A stretch of DNA of 64,000 bases from Rhodococcus sp. ARC_M5 (GCF_022810405.1 NZ_JALGQE010000020.1:1-64000), one strand, 5' to 3'. Numbered from the stretch's first letter, positions 51,434 to 60,027 are shown. Translations and numbers: made by a program. The notes: generated from the letters alone by a model not told the origin.

Positions 51434-52819
51434 TCACAGCCGCCGCGAAACAGAAAGTCTGACGCCGTGTGGCCTCATTGTCACTGCTTCGCGCACATCG
51501 AGCTGGTAACCGGGGTCTGCCCGAATCTCGTACCGACGAGCGATGGACGCTAACGCAAGCACTGCCTCGTGTAAGGCGAATTGGCGGCCGATACACGCTC
51601 GCAAACCAGTGCCCCATGGCTTGTAGATGCGGCGGTTGGTGTCGCTGGCCTGGCCTGTGGCGAACCGGTCGGGGTTGAACTTGTCTGCCTCTGGCCCCCA
51701 CTCCGGGGAGCGGTGCAGCTGTGGAAGGAGAACAAAAACCCAACCCTCGGGTACCTCGTACCCGCCCAGCGAAGTTGCTCCGCGCTCACGAGCCTTGCGG
51801 AAGTAGCCGGGTGCAGCGGGCCACAGGCGGAGAGTTTCGTCGACTACATGTCGTGTCCGTCGCAGCTTGGGCACATTCTCGAACTCGATGTCGGTGCCAT
51901 CAGGAGCGACGGCGTCGACTTCGGCCCGTATCCGCTGCATCTCATCGGGCCGCGTGCTCAGGAAATGCAACGCAAAGGCGATGGTCGATGCTGTTGTCTC
52001 GTTCCCCGCGATTAAAAAAGTGATGATCTGATTGCGGATGTTCTCCAGGGCCAGTCTGTCGCCCGTATCGGGGTCTGGCGTGCTGAGCATATGTTCGAGC
52101 AGATCCGGAGATGTTTTGTTGGAGTCAGGCTGGGCCATTCGCTGTTCGATTAGGGAGTCGACAGTGTGGCGTATGAACTGGAGGTCCTCATCGTGCTGCC
52201 TCGTCGCCCTTCGTCCTAAGACAGAGCGGATGATCGGCACATCGTTCGATGACTTGTTCACATAGTGAAGGACGCGAGCGATGGCGTCCGCAAAGGGTAC
52301 GGCCTGGCGAAACGAGCCAAAATCATGCGACAGGGCGCAACGCCCGATCACGTCGAAGGTCAGTTTTGAGCACTCGTCGTAGGCGTCTACCGAACCAGAT
52401 CCGCTATCCCACGAGGTCAGAAGTTCGTTGACTGATTCCCGCATGGCTTCGTGGTAACCGCGCATGGCCCCTTTGCTGAACGCCGGCCCTAAAACAGCAT
52501 GCGCGCGATGCCAGTTCGGCTCCGAGTTGAACGCGGTGAACAGACCGTCTTCGCCGATGGCGCGTAGCTTGCGATGTGGCAGGGCGAGAAATTTTGCCCA
52601 GTACTTCTCGTCGTTCACTTCCGCGACAAGCTCCGGTTCCGAGACGACCACGAGTCGGTGGCCGAAAATCTTGCGTTCGTAGATCCCCCCTAGCTCGGTG
52701 GCCATTGCCATCTCTTTTTGAACCGGCTTGGCAGTATCGAGGCCAACGATGTCTCCGGCAAACGGCAACCGGTAGCGCGGATGAGGCAGAGTCTTCGAGA
52801 TGGTTTGGGCGATCTCCAT
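51434..52819 (-). CDS. cytochrome P450, BM3 heme-domain-like
   Basis: A 461-aa P450. The heme-binding loop KPWGTGLRACIGRQFAL has Cys409; the I-helix is LIAGNETTAST, and the ExxR motif is ETLR. The N-terminus (KPVQKEMAMATELGGIYERKIFGHRLVVVSEPELVAEV) and C-terminus (YQLDVREAVTMRPHGVRLSV) align with the heme domain of fatty-acid hydroxylase CYP102 (BM3) rather than with ordinary class I P450s, but the reductase domain is absent, so separate redox partners are needed. ATG 52819 is chosen because it matches the CYP102 N-terminus. Substrate is probably a fatty acid or similar. Confidence 0.85.
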   Translation of the reverse strand: MEIAQTISKTLPHPRYRLPFAGDIVGLDTAKPVQKEMAMATELGGIYERKIFGHRLVVVSEPELVAEVNDEKYWAKFLALPHRKLRAIGEDGLFTAFNSEPNWHRAHAVLGPAFSKGAMRGYHEAMRESVNELLTSWDSGSGSVDAYDECSKLTFDVIGRCALSHDFGSFRQAVPFADAIARVLHYVNKSSNDVPIIRSVLGRRATRQHDEDLQFIRHTVDSLIEQRMAQPDSNKTSPDLLEHMLSTPDPDTGDRLALENIRNQIITFLIAGNETTASTIAFALHFLSTRPDEMQRIRAEVDAVAPDGTDIEFENVPKLRRTRHVVDETLRLWPAAPGYFRKARERGATSLGGYEVPEGWVFVLLPQLHRSPEWGPEADKFNPDRFATGQASDTNRRIYKPWGTGLRACIGRQFALHEAVLALASIARRYEIRADPGYQLDVREAVTMRPHGVRLSVSRRL

Positions 52820-53030
52820 GCCAGATAGTGTCCACCACGTCCACAGACATTGGTCGACGGCCATTGTGTGACGCAGCTGCGAGAGTGGACCGGCAACGCG
52901 TGAAGACCATTTGAATGACAGAGGTGTAATTCCTGGTGACTTCCTCGGCGTGTCTCAACGCTTCGAAAATGATTCTGGTTCAGGATAGACACCGGTTGGG
53001 ACCGCGGAAGTAGACGAAGGAGGCCGTGCC

Positions 53031-53243
53031 ATGCCGATGCCCAGTAAGGGTGACCGGACGTCGCTGACTGTCCGACTGCCGTCGGAGCTGATTGACACGC
53101 TCAAGGCGCAGCGAAGCTCGGCTGGCGCGACATCTCTGAGTCAGTACGTCGCTGATCTGATCGCGATTGCCAGCGACCGCGAAGATCTTGCGCGCGAACT
53201 GAATCGCGCGCATGAACAGGGGGTCCTGCCCTTGACTGCGTAG
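53031..53243 (+). CDS. ribbon-helix-helix protein, 70 aa
   Basis: Short protein with the strand-helix-helix pattern of MetJ/Arc proteins: RTSLTVRLPSELIDTLKAQRSSAGATSLSQYVADLIAIAS. AAGGAGG stands just before the ATG. Such proteins act as plasmid copy-number or partition repressors, binding promoters as dimers. It lies upstream of the replication gene, separated by the terminator and hairpins at 53310-53400, and is a candidate regulator of it. Confidence 0.8.
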   Translation: MPMPSKGDRTSLTVRLPSELIDTLKAQRSSAGATSLSQYVADLIAIASDREDLARELNRAHEQGVLPLTA

Positions 53244-53309
53244 CCGTCTCGACCTGAATCGACATTCGGGTCTTAGTCCAACTAAATCTACGCAGCACCT
53301 TGAGATGAC

Positions 53310-53336
53310 AAAAACCCCCGGCGTGCGGGCCGAGGG
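53310..53336 (-). terminator. minus-strand terminator with T tract upstream of rep
   Basis: On the minus strand, CCCTCGGC pairs with GCCGGGGG (one G-U wobble), followed by TTTTT (complement of AAAAA at 53310-53314). No minus-strand gene lies between here and the end of the plus-strand rep gene at 55284, so it would end an antisense transcript that begins in the rep leader or coding region. Confidence 0.6.
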
Positions 53337-53406
53337 CTTCTGAAGTCAGAGAAGCGAGTGACTAACTCGCGACTCGTTCTGTGCTGCTTTCCCCGAAGGG
53401 ACTGTC

Positions 53407-55284
53407 TTGGCGGACATGTCTCAGGGTACATCGTGCCCTGAAGTAGGTACAAGATTGAATGCTCGTGTCGTCCACCCGGATGCGACTGCGGACCGGCTGT
53501 GGCGTCGATTCGCACCGGCCATTGCTGCGCGCCGATCGATGCGTCTCTACGACCCGACGACACGTAAATACGTGTCTGCGGGGCCGCTGACGGTCAAAAG
53601 GCCGGCACTGCCTTCCGCTGTTCCGCTGTTCTCACGCGAGCGCGCCGGCATCGTTGCCCTGGACTTCGACACCAAACACCATGGCCACGGCTGCGTTGTC
53701 GCCGACGTGACGCGTCTGCTGGCCTGGTTGACCGAATGCGGTGGCCGCGCCGTCGTCGATCAATCGACCAGCGGCGGCCGCCACGTGCTGATACCGCTGG
53801 CACCGGGAAGAACAGTCACCGCCGACGAGATCCGGCCACTGCTACGTCTTCTTGCAGCGCGACTTCCCACGTTGGACATCACACCGATGACCAACCACAA
53901 AACCGGGTGCATCACCGTGCCGGGCTCGCAGTGCAAAGAAGGTGGCTACCGCACCCTCGTCGACCTCGACCCGACTACAGCGGCCGACATCCTGACCGTC
54001 GGGTCCGATGCCGGCACACTCCAACGCCTCGAAGCGCTGCTCGGAGGAACGGGCCGTACGGGCACCAGCCCGATCGACACTCACATCCGCGCCGAGACGT
54101 CCTCTGAACGCGTCCTCGGCAGCAGCGATGACGCACGGCTGCACCCACGTTTCTGCCGTTCCGCCCCGCCGCCGCGCTGCGTCCTCGACTTCGCCAGCAC
54201 CGGCCGCATCGACACCCGCCGCTGGCCTTCACGCTCGGAAGCACGCCAATCGGTCATCACCCACGCAGTCCTGGCCGGAGCCAGCGCCACCGACATCCTC
54301 ACCCGCGTCACTGAGCCTGCATGGGCGGGTGTGCGTGCCGCATACGCCCGCTACGCCGAACCCGAACGCGCCATCCGCCGCGACACTGCCCGCGCCCTCG
54401 ACTGGGCCGCATCGACACTCTCCGACCCAGTCCGGGATACCGGGCACAAGCAAAGGCACACAGGGGGTACCTACGATCCGGTTCTTCGTTTATGGCTTAC
54501 CCACGCTCAAACCTGGGTCGCGTCCGAGTTTCTTCATCGCCGGGATCGTTGGACTACTCATGCAGTCGTTCAGGCACTGGCGTGGGCTGCCGCAGTGTCA
54601 GGGCAGATAGTGGAAGGTGTGCCCACCGTCGGTGTCGGTGGGCGGTCATTGTCCATCGCCGCTGGCATGCTCCCGGAATCGACGGTGTGGTCCGTTCTGG
54701 AGCGGCTGCGGGACATGGAAGGTTCACCGCTGTTGCTGATCGAACGCGGAGTCGGCCAGAACCCCGATCGGTACGCACTAGTGCCCACACATGCGGGTCG
54801 AGCGGCGGTAGTCGATACCGTGGCAGGGCCAGCCGAAGTGGAGTCGGTACACCCGGCGTGGAGTGTCATCGGGTGGCGTCACCGCGTCCTCTACGACGCA
54901 GTAGTTGCCGCAGCAGAGCCTCTGACGGCGGATGAGTTGTTCACTGCCCTCGGGATGGGACGCACCAGCGGGTACGAGGCTCTGCTGGATCTACGCGTCG
55001 CCGGGCTCCTCGCAATCGAGAACACCCACATCGGTATCGGGCCCGTCGAACTAGACGACATCGGCCATCGTCACGGCCTCACCTCGGCCGTTCGTGCCCG
55101 CATCGTGCGCCACCGCGCCGAACGCATCGTCTGGCGGGAATGGCTCGCAGCCCGGGAGGAAGCACGCACCCCGCCGGAGCCGGATCGATCAGTGTTCGTG
55201 ATCGTCGACGATCACCCGGCCGATCCACCCGATCACGACTACATGCTGGCCGTGATGAACACCGGCCCACCGGACCCGTTCTAG
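53407..55284 (+). CDS. plasmid replication initiator with PrimPol domain
   Basis: A 625-aa archaeo-eukaryotic primase type replication protein. The catalytic metal motif hDhD is ALDFDTK (Asp86, Asp88) and the nucleotide-binding motif is STSGGRHVLIPL (His126). The C-terminal 250 residues contain helix-turn-helix regions (PESTVWSVLERLRDMEGS; EPLTADELFTALGMGRTSGYEALLDLRVAGLLAI), probably for origin DNA binding. It would prime and start plasmid replication. The TTG at 53407 has AAGGGA at good distance; ATG 53416 is the alternative. No helicase domain is fused, unlike larger PrimPol-helicase proteins. Confidence 0.75.
   Translation: MADMSQGTSCPEVGTRLNARVVHPDATADRLWRRFAPAIAARRSMRLYDPTTRKYVSAGPLTVKRPALPSAVPLFSRERAGIVALDFDTKHHGHGCVVADVTRLLAWLTECGGRAVVDQSTSGGRHVLIPLAPGRTVTADEIRPLLRLLAARLPTLDITPMTNHKTGCITVPGSQCKEGGYRTLVDLDPTTAADILTVGSDAGTLQRLEALLGGTGRTGTSPIDTHIRAETSSERVLGSSDDARLHPRFCRSAPPPRCVLDFASTGRIDTRRWPSRSEARQSVITHAVLAGASATDILTRVTEPAWAGVRAAYARYAEPERAIRRDTARALDWAASTLSDPVRDTGHKQRHTGGTYDPVLRLWLTHAQTWVASEFLHRRDRWTTHAVVQALAWAAAVSGQIVEGVPTVGVGGRSLSIAAGMLPESTVWSVLERLRDMEGSPLLLIERGVGQNPDRYALVPTHAGRAAVVDTVAGPAEVESVHPAWSVIGWRHRVLYDAVVAAAEPLTADELFTALGMGRTSGYEALLDLRVAGLLAIENTHIGIGPVELDDIGHRHGLTSAVRARIVRHRAERIVWREWLAAREEARTPPEPDRSVFVIVDDHPADPPDHDYMLAVMNTGPPDPF
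53559..53576. repeat. 18-bp palindrome inside the rep gene
   Basis: GACACGTA-AA-TACGTGTC lies within codons 51-57 of the rep gene. Perfect arms of 8 bp. It could bind a regulator or the Rep protein itself, or be part of antisense RNA promoter control; chance is not excluded. Confidence 0.35.
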
Positions 55285-55492
55285 CGCACGGTGTGCATCG
55301 GCCACGAGTTCAGAGTGATACCGAGCACCGGCCTTGTTCGCTCTACTCGCTCTGGTCCTCCTCCAGCGCGGCTGGATGCTGCCACGCCGGACCGAACTGG
55401 ACTCTTGGTGCAATGGCGCTGTGTGGATGCTGAATGGTGTGAGCGATTGACGTGCTCGATGTCGATCCAGTCGACGTCCTTGGGTGTTGGGG
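55285..55492. other. convergent gap after rep gene
   Basis: Gap between the rep gene and ATPase copy 2. I see no gene or strong hairpin; short repeats of CCTCC and GTCGA type only. A plasmid origin could lie here or upstream of the rep gene, but no iteron array is apparent to the eye. Confidence 0.35.
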
Positions 55493-56665
55493 TCAGATAA
55501 TCGGTGCGTTGGGTTGGCGGCGGATGAAGTCCGCCATCCCGGGGACGGTGAACGCAACCAGGCCGCGGGCGGGAGACCAGATGAGTCCTTTGCGTATGCA
55601 GGAGTCACGGTGCGGTGCCATCGATTGCGGATTCGATCCGAGCGCTTCTGCGAGGGCTGCCGTCCGCGGAGTATCGGTTCCGCTGCGTGCGATCGCCACC
55701 AGATAGCGTTTCTCGGCTTCGGTGGCCCGCAGCCACCGTGAGCTGTAGAAGCCGGAATCGAGCGAGGCGTGGCCGGTGTCGACGGCGTCCTCGGCGTCGG
55801 CGAGTGTGAACGGGGACTGCTGGGCTGCCTGCCAGAGCTCGTGACCGAACACCTGAAGGAAGTACGGGTAACCGTCGCTCGCCGCGACGACGTAGTCGGT
55901 TGCCTCGGCATCGATGTCCTGGTTCAGCCGGGTGATGGGTGTGACGATCGCATCGCGGGCCTGATCGTCGGCGAGCGGACCGATGGTCCTGTAGTCGAAC
56001 TGGCGCTCGGCGTACGAGCGTGCGTCGGCCAATGCTTGCGCAAGGTTCGGCAGGCCGGCACCGCACACGAAGAACGGCCACTCGCGCTGAGCCGCGCGGT
56101 GCTGGGTAGCCAGGATCACCTGCAAGAGCGCCGGTTCGAGTTCCTGCATCTCGTCGATGAACAGCCCCAGCGCGGTGCCGTCCTTGCGGAGTTCCTCGGT
56201 GAGATCTTCGACGAGGTCCTCGAATTCGACCCCCAGGCTAGGTTTCTCGGCACCGGATGAGCGAGCGAGCTCGACTCCGACACCGAATGCTGTGGCGGAC
56301 ATCGAGAATTCTTCGGTCAACTGCCGGATCTTGTCCGCGACCGGGCCGGCGAACTGGCGACGCCGTACAGCGCGAGAAATATCTTTGGCGATACGCCTCC
56401 GCAGGGCCTCGGCACCTTCCACACTGGTCTGGGCTTCGACCTCGACCACCACCCAGTCGTGGCGGCGAGCCTGGTCCGCCATGGTCGCCAAGAGCGTGGT
56501 CTTCCCGACCCCTCGAAGTCCCTGCAGCATCAAACCGCGGTCGTAGCGGCGCTGTTTCGCGCGTGCAATCAACAGGTCGAAGCGTTCGAGCTCGGCAGTG
56601 CGTCCGACGAGCTCGGGGGGTCGGGTGCCAGACCCGGGTGTGAAGGGGTTCAGTCCGTACTCCAT
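55493..56665 (-). CDS. AAA ATPase with winged-helix tail (copy 2)
   Basis: A second ORC/Cdc6-like AAA ATPase, exactly 390 aa like the copy at 4759-5931. Walker A GLRGVGKTT at 49-57, Walker B LFIDEMQEL at about 170, sensor region GAGLPNL and winged-helix end VRRKGLIWSP-like (CIRKGLIWSPARGLVAFTVPGMADFIRRQP) are all kept. About half of the residues match copy 1, so the divergence is old. It has no partner like the gene at 4136-4711. Its upstream region is AT-rich with CATAC-N9-GTATG. It lies beside the rep gene, so a part in replication or in stability of the element is possible. Confidence 0.8.
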   Translation of the reverse strand: MEYGLNPFTPGSGTRPPELVGRTAELERFDLLIARAKQRRYDRGLMLQGLRGVGKTTLLATMADQARRHDWVVVEVEAQTSVEGAEALRRRIAKDISRAVRRRQFAGPVADKIRQLTEEFSMSATAFGVGVELARSSGAEKPSLGVEFEDLVEDLTEELRKDGTALGLFIDEMQELEPALLQVILATQHRAAQREWPFFVCGAGLPNLAQALADARSYAERQFDYRTIGPLADDQARDAIVTPITRLNQDIDAEATDYVVAASDGYPYFLQVFGHELWQAAQQSPFTLADAEDAVDTGHASLDSGFYSSRWLRATEAEKRYLVAIARSGTDTPRTAALAEALGSNPQSMAPHRDSCIRKGLIWSPARGLVAFTVPGMADFIRRQPNAPII

Positions 56666-57037
56666 GCACTCATACTATCTGATTGTATGTATAAGTATCA
56701 GACTTAGTCTTATATGGTTATATACATTCCAATAGATCAGCAGTCCGGTGCAGATCCGGGCGTGCTATGGCGACAAGCAGCACCGGGCGCTAGGGCAAGT
56801 GCCGCGACGCCTCTACGGTGTCGATGTCGGCCGATGGCATGAAGAGCGGCTACGCGCCGTCAAGATATGTTGACGATCGGCGACCGGGTCTCGAGCCCAC
56901 GCCTGAGCCTTGAACGTCATCTGTCGCGGTTCTCGGAATCCAGGTGCTGCGCCCACGTTGCGGCAGCGGCGCGGTGTCCGATCTCTTGCTCGACGAGTTG
57001 GACGACGACCTAGGTGCCGGATCGTGAGCGTGCCGCA
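56666..57037. other. promoter region of ATPase 2 with palindrome copy 1
   Basis: No gene. AT-rich block 56670-56740 with short inverted arms (CATAC/GTATG), then CGTCAAGATATGTTGACG at 56858-56875, the first of the three related palindromes. Confidence 0.5.
56858..56875. repeat. 18-bp palindrome, copy 1 (variant)
   Basis: CGTCAAGATATGTTGACG; arms CGTCAA and TTGACG around 6 bases. One base from the copies at 60010 and 63450. Lies 193 bases before the start of ATPase copy 2. Confidence 0.65.
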
Positions 57038-58039
57038 TCAAGTGCTGTCGCCGCTGGTGGATGAATCGAGGAGCTGCAGGGTGCGTTGCAGGAGTTGCTC
57101 GATGCGGTCCTCGACGTCGTCGACCATGTCCGGTACATCGGCCAACGCCGTGTGGGCGCGTCGACGTGCCTCGACACCCGAGCGGTAGTACCCGGAGTCG
57201 AGCTCGACAGAAACTGGCTCAGGCGCGGCGATCGGGTCACTCCGATCGGTACCACCGTCGGTGGGTCTGACGAGGAGGCTGCGCGGGGTGTGCAGTGGCG
57301 AAGCCCCGGTGCGGTGCCTGGTGATCACCGCTCCGACCTCGGCGGCGGTCATCGCCGTGACTGGCAAGGGTAGGTGGCCCCACCGGTCGATCGGCACCGC
57401 AACCGGACCACTGCGCTGCGGAAGCCCGGTCATATCGGGAAACGTGTTGCGCTGCAGATGTTCTGTAAGCAACGTCGTCGACGGGTAGCGCTCGGAGAAC
57501 TGCAGGACGGTGTGCCACCGGTGCCATATCGTGGCCGGCTCGACATTGCTGGCGTCGTGGGGGGCGATGCGGATTCGGTGGCGGCCGCCGATCCACACAG
57601 TGTCGTCGTCGGTGGTGATGTCGGTGCGGTCGAGTTCGGCAATGGCTTTGTGGGCCAGGCCTGCTCCGGCGAGAACGAGAAGAACGGCGTCGCGGCGACC
57701 GAACAGTGCGGTCGTCGATCCGGAGGTCGGCAGTCGGGCCGCGATCGTCTGGTACTGCGCGGCACGCCGGATCGTTCTGTTGCTACGTATCGAGTTCATT
57801 GCGATCCGGATCGAGGTGACGCGTCCGGGAGCGGGCTGGCCGGCGTCGAGGTGAGCGCGGTTGATCGCGGAAACCCGGCGCAGCTGGACCGCTTCGCTGG
57901 CGGGGTTTTCGGCGAGGAACTCCGCTAGCGTGATCGGCGATGCGGGTAGCGCCTTGACATCGGCCGCAGCGCACCAATCGGCGAACAGTGACCACTGATA
58001 GCTGTAACCGCCCACCGTGCTGCCCCGTCTCGGTGTCAC
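57038..58039 (-). CDS. degenerate tyrosine-recombinase-like protein, 333 aa
   Basis: The N-terminal 100 residues (GYSYQWSLFADWCAAADVKALPASPITLAEFLAEN) are a SAM-like core-binding domain of phage-integrase type. The second half should be the catalytic domain, but LLVLAGAGLAHKAIAELDRTDI lacks the first catalytic Arg, and no HxxR or catalytic Tyr pattern follows. A long tail ending in DVEDRIEQLLQRTLQLLDSS is coiled-coil-like. Such proteins occur on rhodococcal plasmids; whether they recombine DNA or only bind it is not known. It is likely a DNA-binding protein of the element. Confidence 0.65.
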   Translation of the reverse strand: MTPRRGSTVGGYSYQWSLFADWCAAADVKALPASPITLAEFLAENPASEAVQLRRVSAINRAHLDAGQPAPGRVTSIRIAMNSIRSNRTIRRAAQYQTIAARLPTSGSTTALFGRRDAVLLVLAGAGLAHKAIAELDRTDITTDDDTVWIGGRHRIRIAPHDASNVEPATIWHRWHTVLQFSERYPSTTLLTEHLQRNTFPDMTGLPQRSGPVAVPIDRWGHLPLPVTAMTAAEVGAVITRHRTGASPLHTPRSLLVRPTDGGTDRSDPIAAPEPVSVELDSGYYRSGVEARRRAHTALADVPDMVDDVEDRIEQLLQRTLQLLDSSTSGDST

Positions 58040-58185
58040 AGTGCGACGGTACCGGGCTGAAGGCCGACCGATCAGAGGACAGCCGCCGAGGGCCGTTCCG
58101 CCGCGAACGTGGGCGCATGCTCGTCGACGGCATCGCTGTCGACGGTCGATGGTGCAGGTACGCCACAGGCATCGATGTCGGCTTG

Positions 58186-58226
58186 CGATGAAGCCACAGG
58201 ACGTAGCCAGTCCTGTGGCTTCATCG
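58186..58226. terminator. perfect 17-bp stem-loop terminator
   Basis: Arms at 58186-58202 and 58210-58226 (core GATGAAGCCACAGGAC) are perfect, with a 7-base loop. It lies 20 bases after the stop of the small gene at 58246-58452 and ends its transcript. Confidence 0.75.
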
Positions 58227-58245
58227 TGTGTGCCGTACTCGAGTC

Positions 58246-58452
58246 TTACTCGGCGAGCTTGGCGATCGACTGCGCCCAGAGGAAGTACTTGTTGCGTCCG
58301 AGATCGCCGATGGTCTTGATGTTGAATGCGGCCTTGAGATGCTCGGCATCGCCAGGGCTAACGCCCTGCAGTGCTTCGACGGGTGCGTCGACGAGCTCGG
58401 TGAGCGGCTTGTCTTCGTATGCTTTGTCGAGCTTGTCAGCGATTCCAGCCAT
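58246..58452 (-). CDS. small helix-hairpin-helix-like protein, 68 aa
   Basis: A compact acidic protein: MAGIADKLDKAYEDKPLTELVDAPVEALQGVSPGDAEHLKAAFNIKTIGDLGRNKYF. The second half VSPGDAEHLKAAFNIKTIGDLGRN resembles a helix-hairpin-helix DNA-binding motif, and the family is widespread in actinobacteria. AAGGAGG stands 8 bases before the ATG and a strong terminator follows, so it is a well-isolated gene. Function not known. Confidence 0.75.
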   Translation of the reverse strand: MAGIADKLDKAYEDKPLTELVDAPVEALQGVSPGDAEHLKAAFNIKTIGDLGRNKYFLWAQSIAKLAE

Positions 58453-58522
58453 GGAGGTGCCTCCTTGCGTCTCGGATAGCGGTGCCTGTTCGGCACCGCC
58501 ACCCGAGGGTACGGAACGCCCG

Positions 58523-59238
58523 CTAGAAACCGTTGCGCTGCAGAGACTGCGCCTCGGCGAGCGCGTCGAACGCGTTCTTCGAGCCGTGGCCTTGAGAGTC
58601 CGTAAAACGGTGGGTACCTGGTGGGATCGTCCGGCGTCGTATCAATTCGTGCGGTGCGAAGAAGATCTGAGATAGCGGACTCGCCGGCGCAGATGGTGGC
58701 GAAGTGGGGGTCGACGTCGTTGGCGATGCACCACGCACGATCGGCCGGCCACACAAACGCAGGTAATCGGCAGCTCACCAGAGTCGTCTCGGGCGTCCTT
58801 CAACGTCGACACGTCCTCCGCAGTACCTCGGAAGAGGTAACAGGGCCGCTCCGGGATCGAGACTGTCGCGGCCCTGAAGTGGTCGAGGTTTTCGTAGTCC
58901 TCCCAGATCAGGAAATAGCACACGTCCGCAGTCGTGGTGAACCGGGCGAGGGCGGAGACAGCGATTCCGAGCTGGGCGATCTCGGGCTGTCCGTCGTTGG
59001 CGAGGTTGGTGTCCATTTCGCGCTGACCGTCGTAAGTCGGATCCGGGATGAACCTCAACCGTGCGTAACGCTCGTAACCCGACGGGCCTCGGGTGACCAG
59101 ATCCCACCCGTCGCGTCTCTGATCGGTCAACCATCGAGCGGGTGAGCCGTCACGACACGGAGTAATGGTCACTTGGACGCCGCCGTCTGCCGACAACGCG
59201 CCTGCCCGCACGACACCGGCGAGGGTGAACCGCAACAC
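58523..59238 (-). pseudogene. frameshifted hypothetical gene
   Basis: Read on the minus strand, one frame gives a well-formed protein (ALARFTTTADVCYFLIWEDYENLD...ERPCYLFRGTAEDVSTLKD) up to about 58770, where it breaks. Another frame then continues it (LPAFVWPADRAWCIANDVDPHFATICAGESAISDLLRT) to PPFY near 58615. Removing about 7 bases near 58767-58773 restores ELPAFVWP. A third frame yields a plausible end (NAFDALAEAQSLQRNGF) at 58523. The gene looks intact in origin but is broken at least once. The family is a hypothetical protein common in mycolata. Confidence 0.6.
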
Positions 59239-59320
59239 CAGGTGTTTCGGAGGGTGGTCGCTCCAAGGCAGGCCGCTGCTGCCCGTACCGCCATCTCGGC
59301 GCTCTCGCCCTGCCGCAACG

Positions 59321-59938
59321 TCATTCGACGATGTCCCAGTCCAGTACCCCGTTGTCGACCGCTGCTGTGTGCCAGCCGATCGATATCTGATCGGTCACGG
59401 CCAACCTGACGTCGCGAACAAATGCTTCCAAAGACGGCCAGGTTGGCACACCCAGGTGCCCGCCGTCGTCTGATCGGTACGACACACTCCCCCGCATCTC
59501 TCCCGAACGGGTGTCGCAATACATCAGATTCGAATCCCATGCTGCGATAGGGACGTACCCCGGTAGGAACAGGTGATCTTCTGCCTCGACGCCCGCCTCG
59601 ACCAGGTTGTCGACGATCTCGGCGTAGGTCCCGTCGTACATATCTGGTTCTGTTGCAACGATATCCGCCATGACTTCAACCATGTCGGAATGCCGCTGAG
59701 GTATCTCCACGACCTGCAGCAAACGTCCAGCCGGAACGACGAGTCCCGCGCCGCCGACCTCCTTCTGCCCGTCGTGAAGGCCGAAGAACTCGCGAAGCTC
59801 GTCCGGCCACGGAACCGTCGCCGCCTCGGCCCGTTTCACCGCGCTCGTCGACGCGCATGGCCGGAGCGTTCGCGCCGTCACCGGTGCCACGTCCCGCAGC
59901 GCAGTCACGAGGAGGTTCCACTCATGAGTCAACGACAT
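59321..59938 (-). CDS. SMI1/KNR4 (SUKH) family protein, 205 aa
   Basis: The core EATVPWPDELREFFGLHDGQKEVGGAGLVVPAGRLLQVVEIPQRH matches the SUKH fold: a Trp-Pro-x-x-L-x-x-F-F-x-x-x-D-G start and a following hydrophobic strand, with LPGYVPIAAWDSNLMYCDTRSG completing it. SUKH proteins are best known as immunity proteins against contact-dependent or polymorphic toxins. No toxin gene is seen next to it, so it may be an orphan immunity gene. The 18-bp palindrome lies 72 bases upstream of the start. Confidence 0.75.
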   Translation of the reverse strand: MSLTHEWNLLVTALRDVAPVTARTLRPCASTSAVKRAEAATVPWPDELREFFGLHDGQKEVGGAGLVVPAGRLLQVVEIPQRHSDMVEVMADIVATEPDMYDGTYAEIVDNLVEAGVEAEDHLFLPGYVPIAAWDSNLMYCDTRSGEMRGSVSYRSDDGGHLGVPTWPSLEAFVRDVRLAVTDQISIGWHTAAVDNGVLDWDIVE

Positions 59939-60009
59939 TGCCCGACCATACTGCGCAGAGGGATCTTTCGATTATCGCAACGCAGATCGCTTCGCGACAG
60001 TGACCGCAC

Positions 60010-60027
60010 CGTCAAGAGATGTTGACG
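60010..60027. repeat. 18-bp palindrome, copy 2
   Basis: CGTCAAGAGATGTTGACG, identical to the copy at 63450-63467; identity extends 7 bases to the left (ACCGCAC), giving a 25-base match. It lies upstream of the SUKH gene and in the divergent gap 59939-60243 with the membrane protein gene. Confidence 0.7.
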
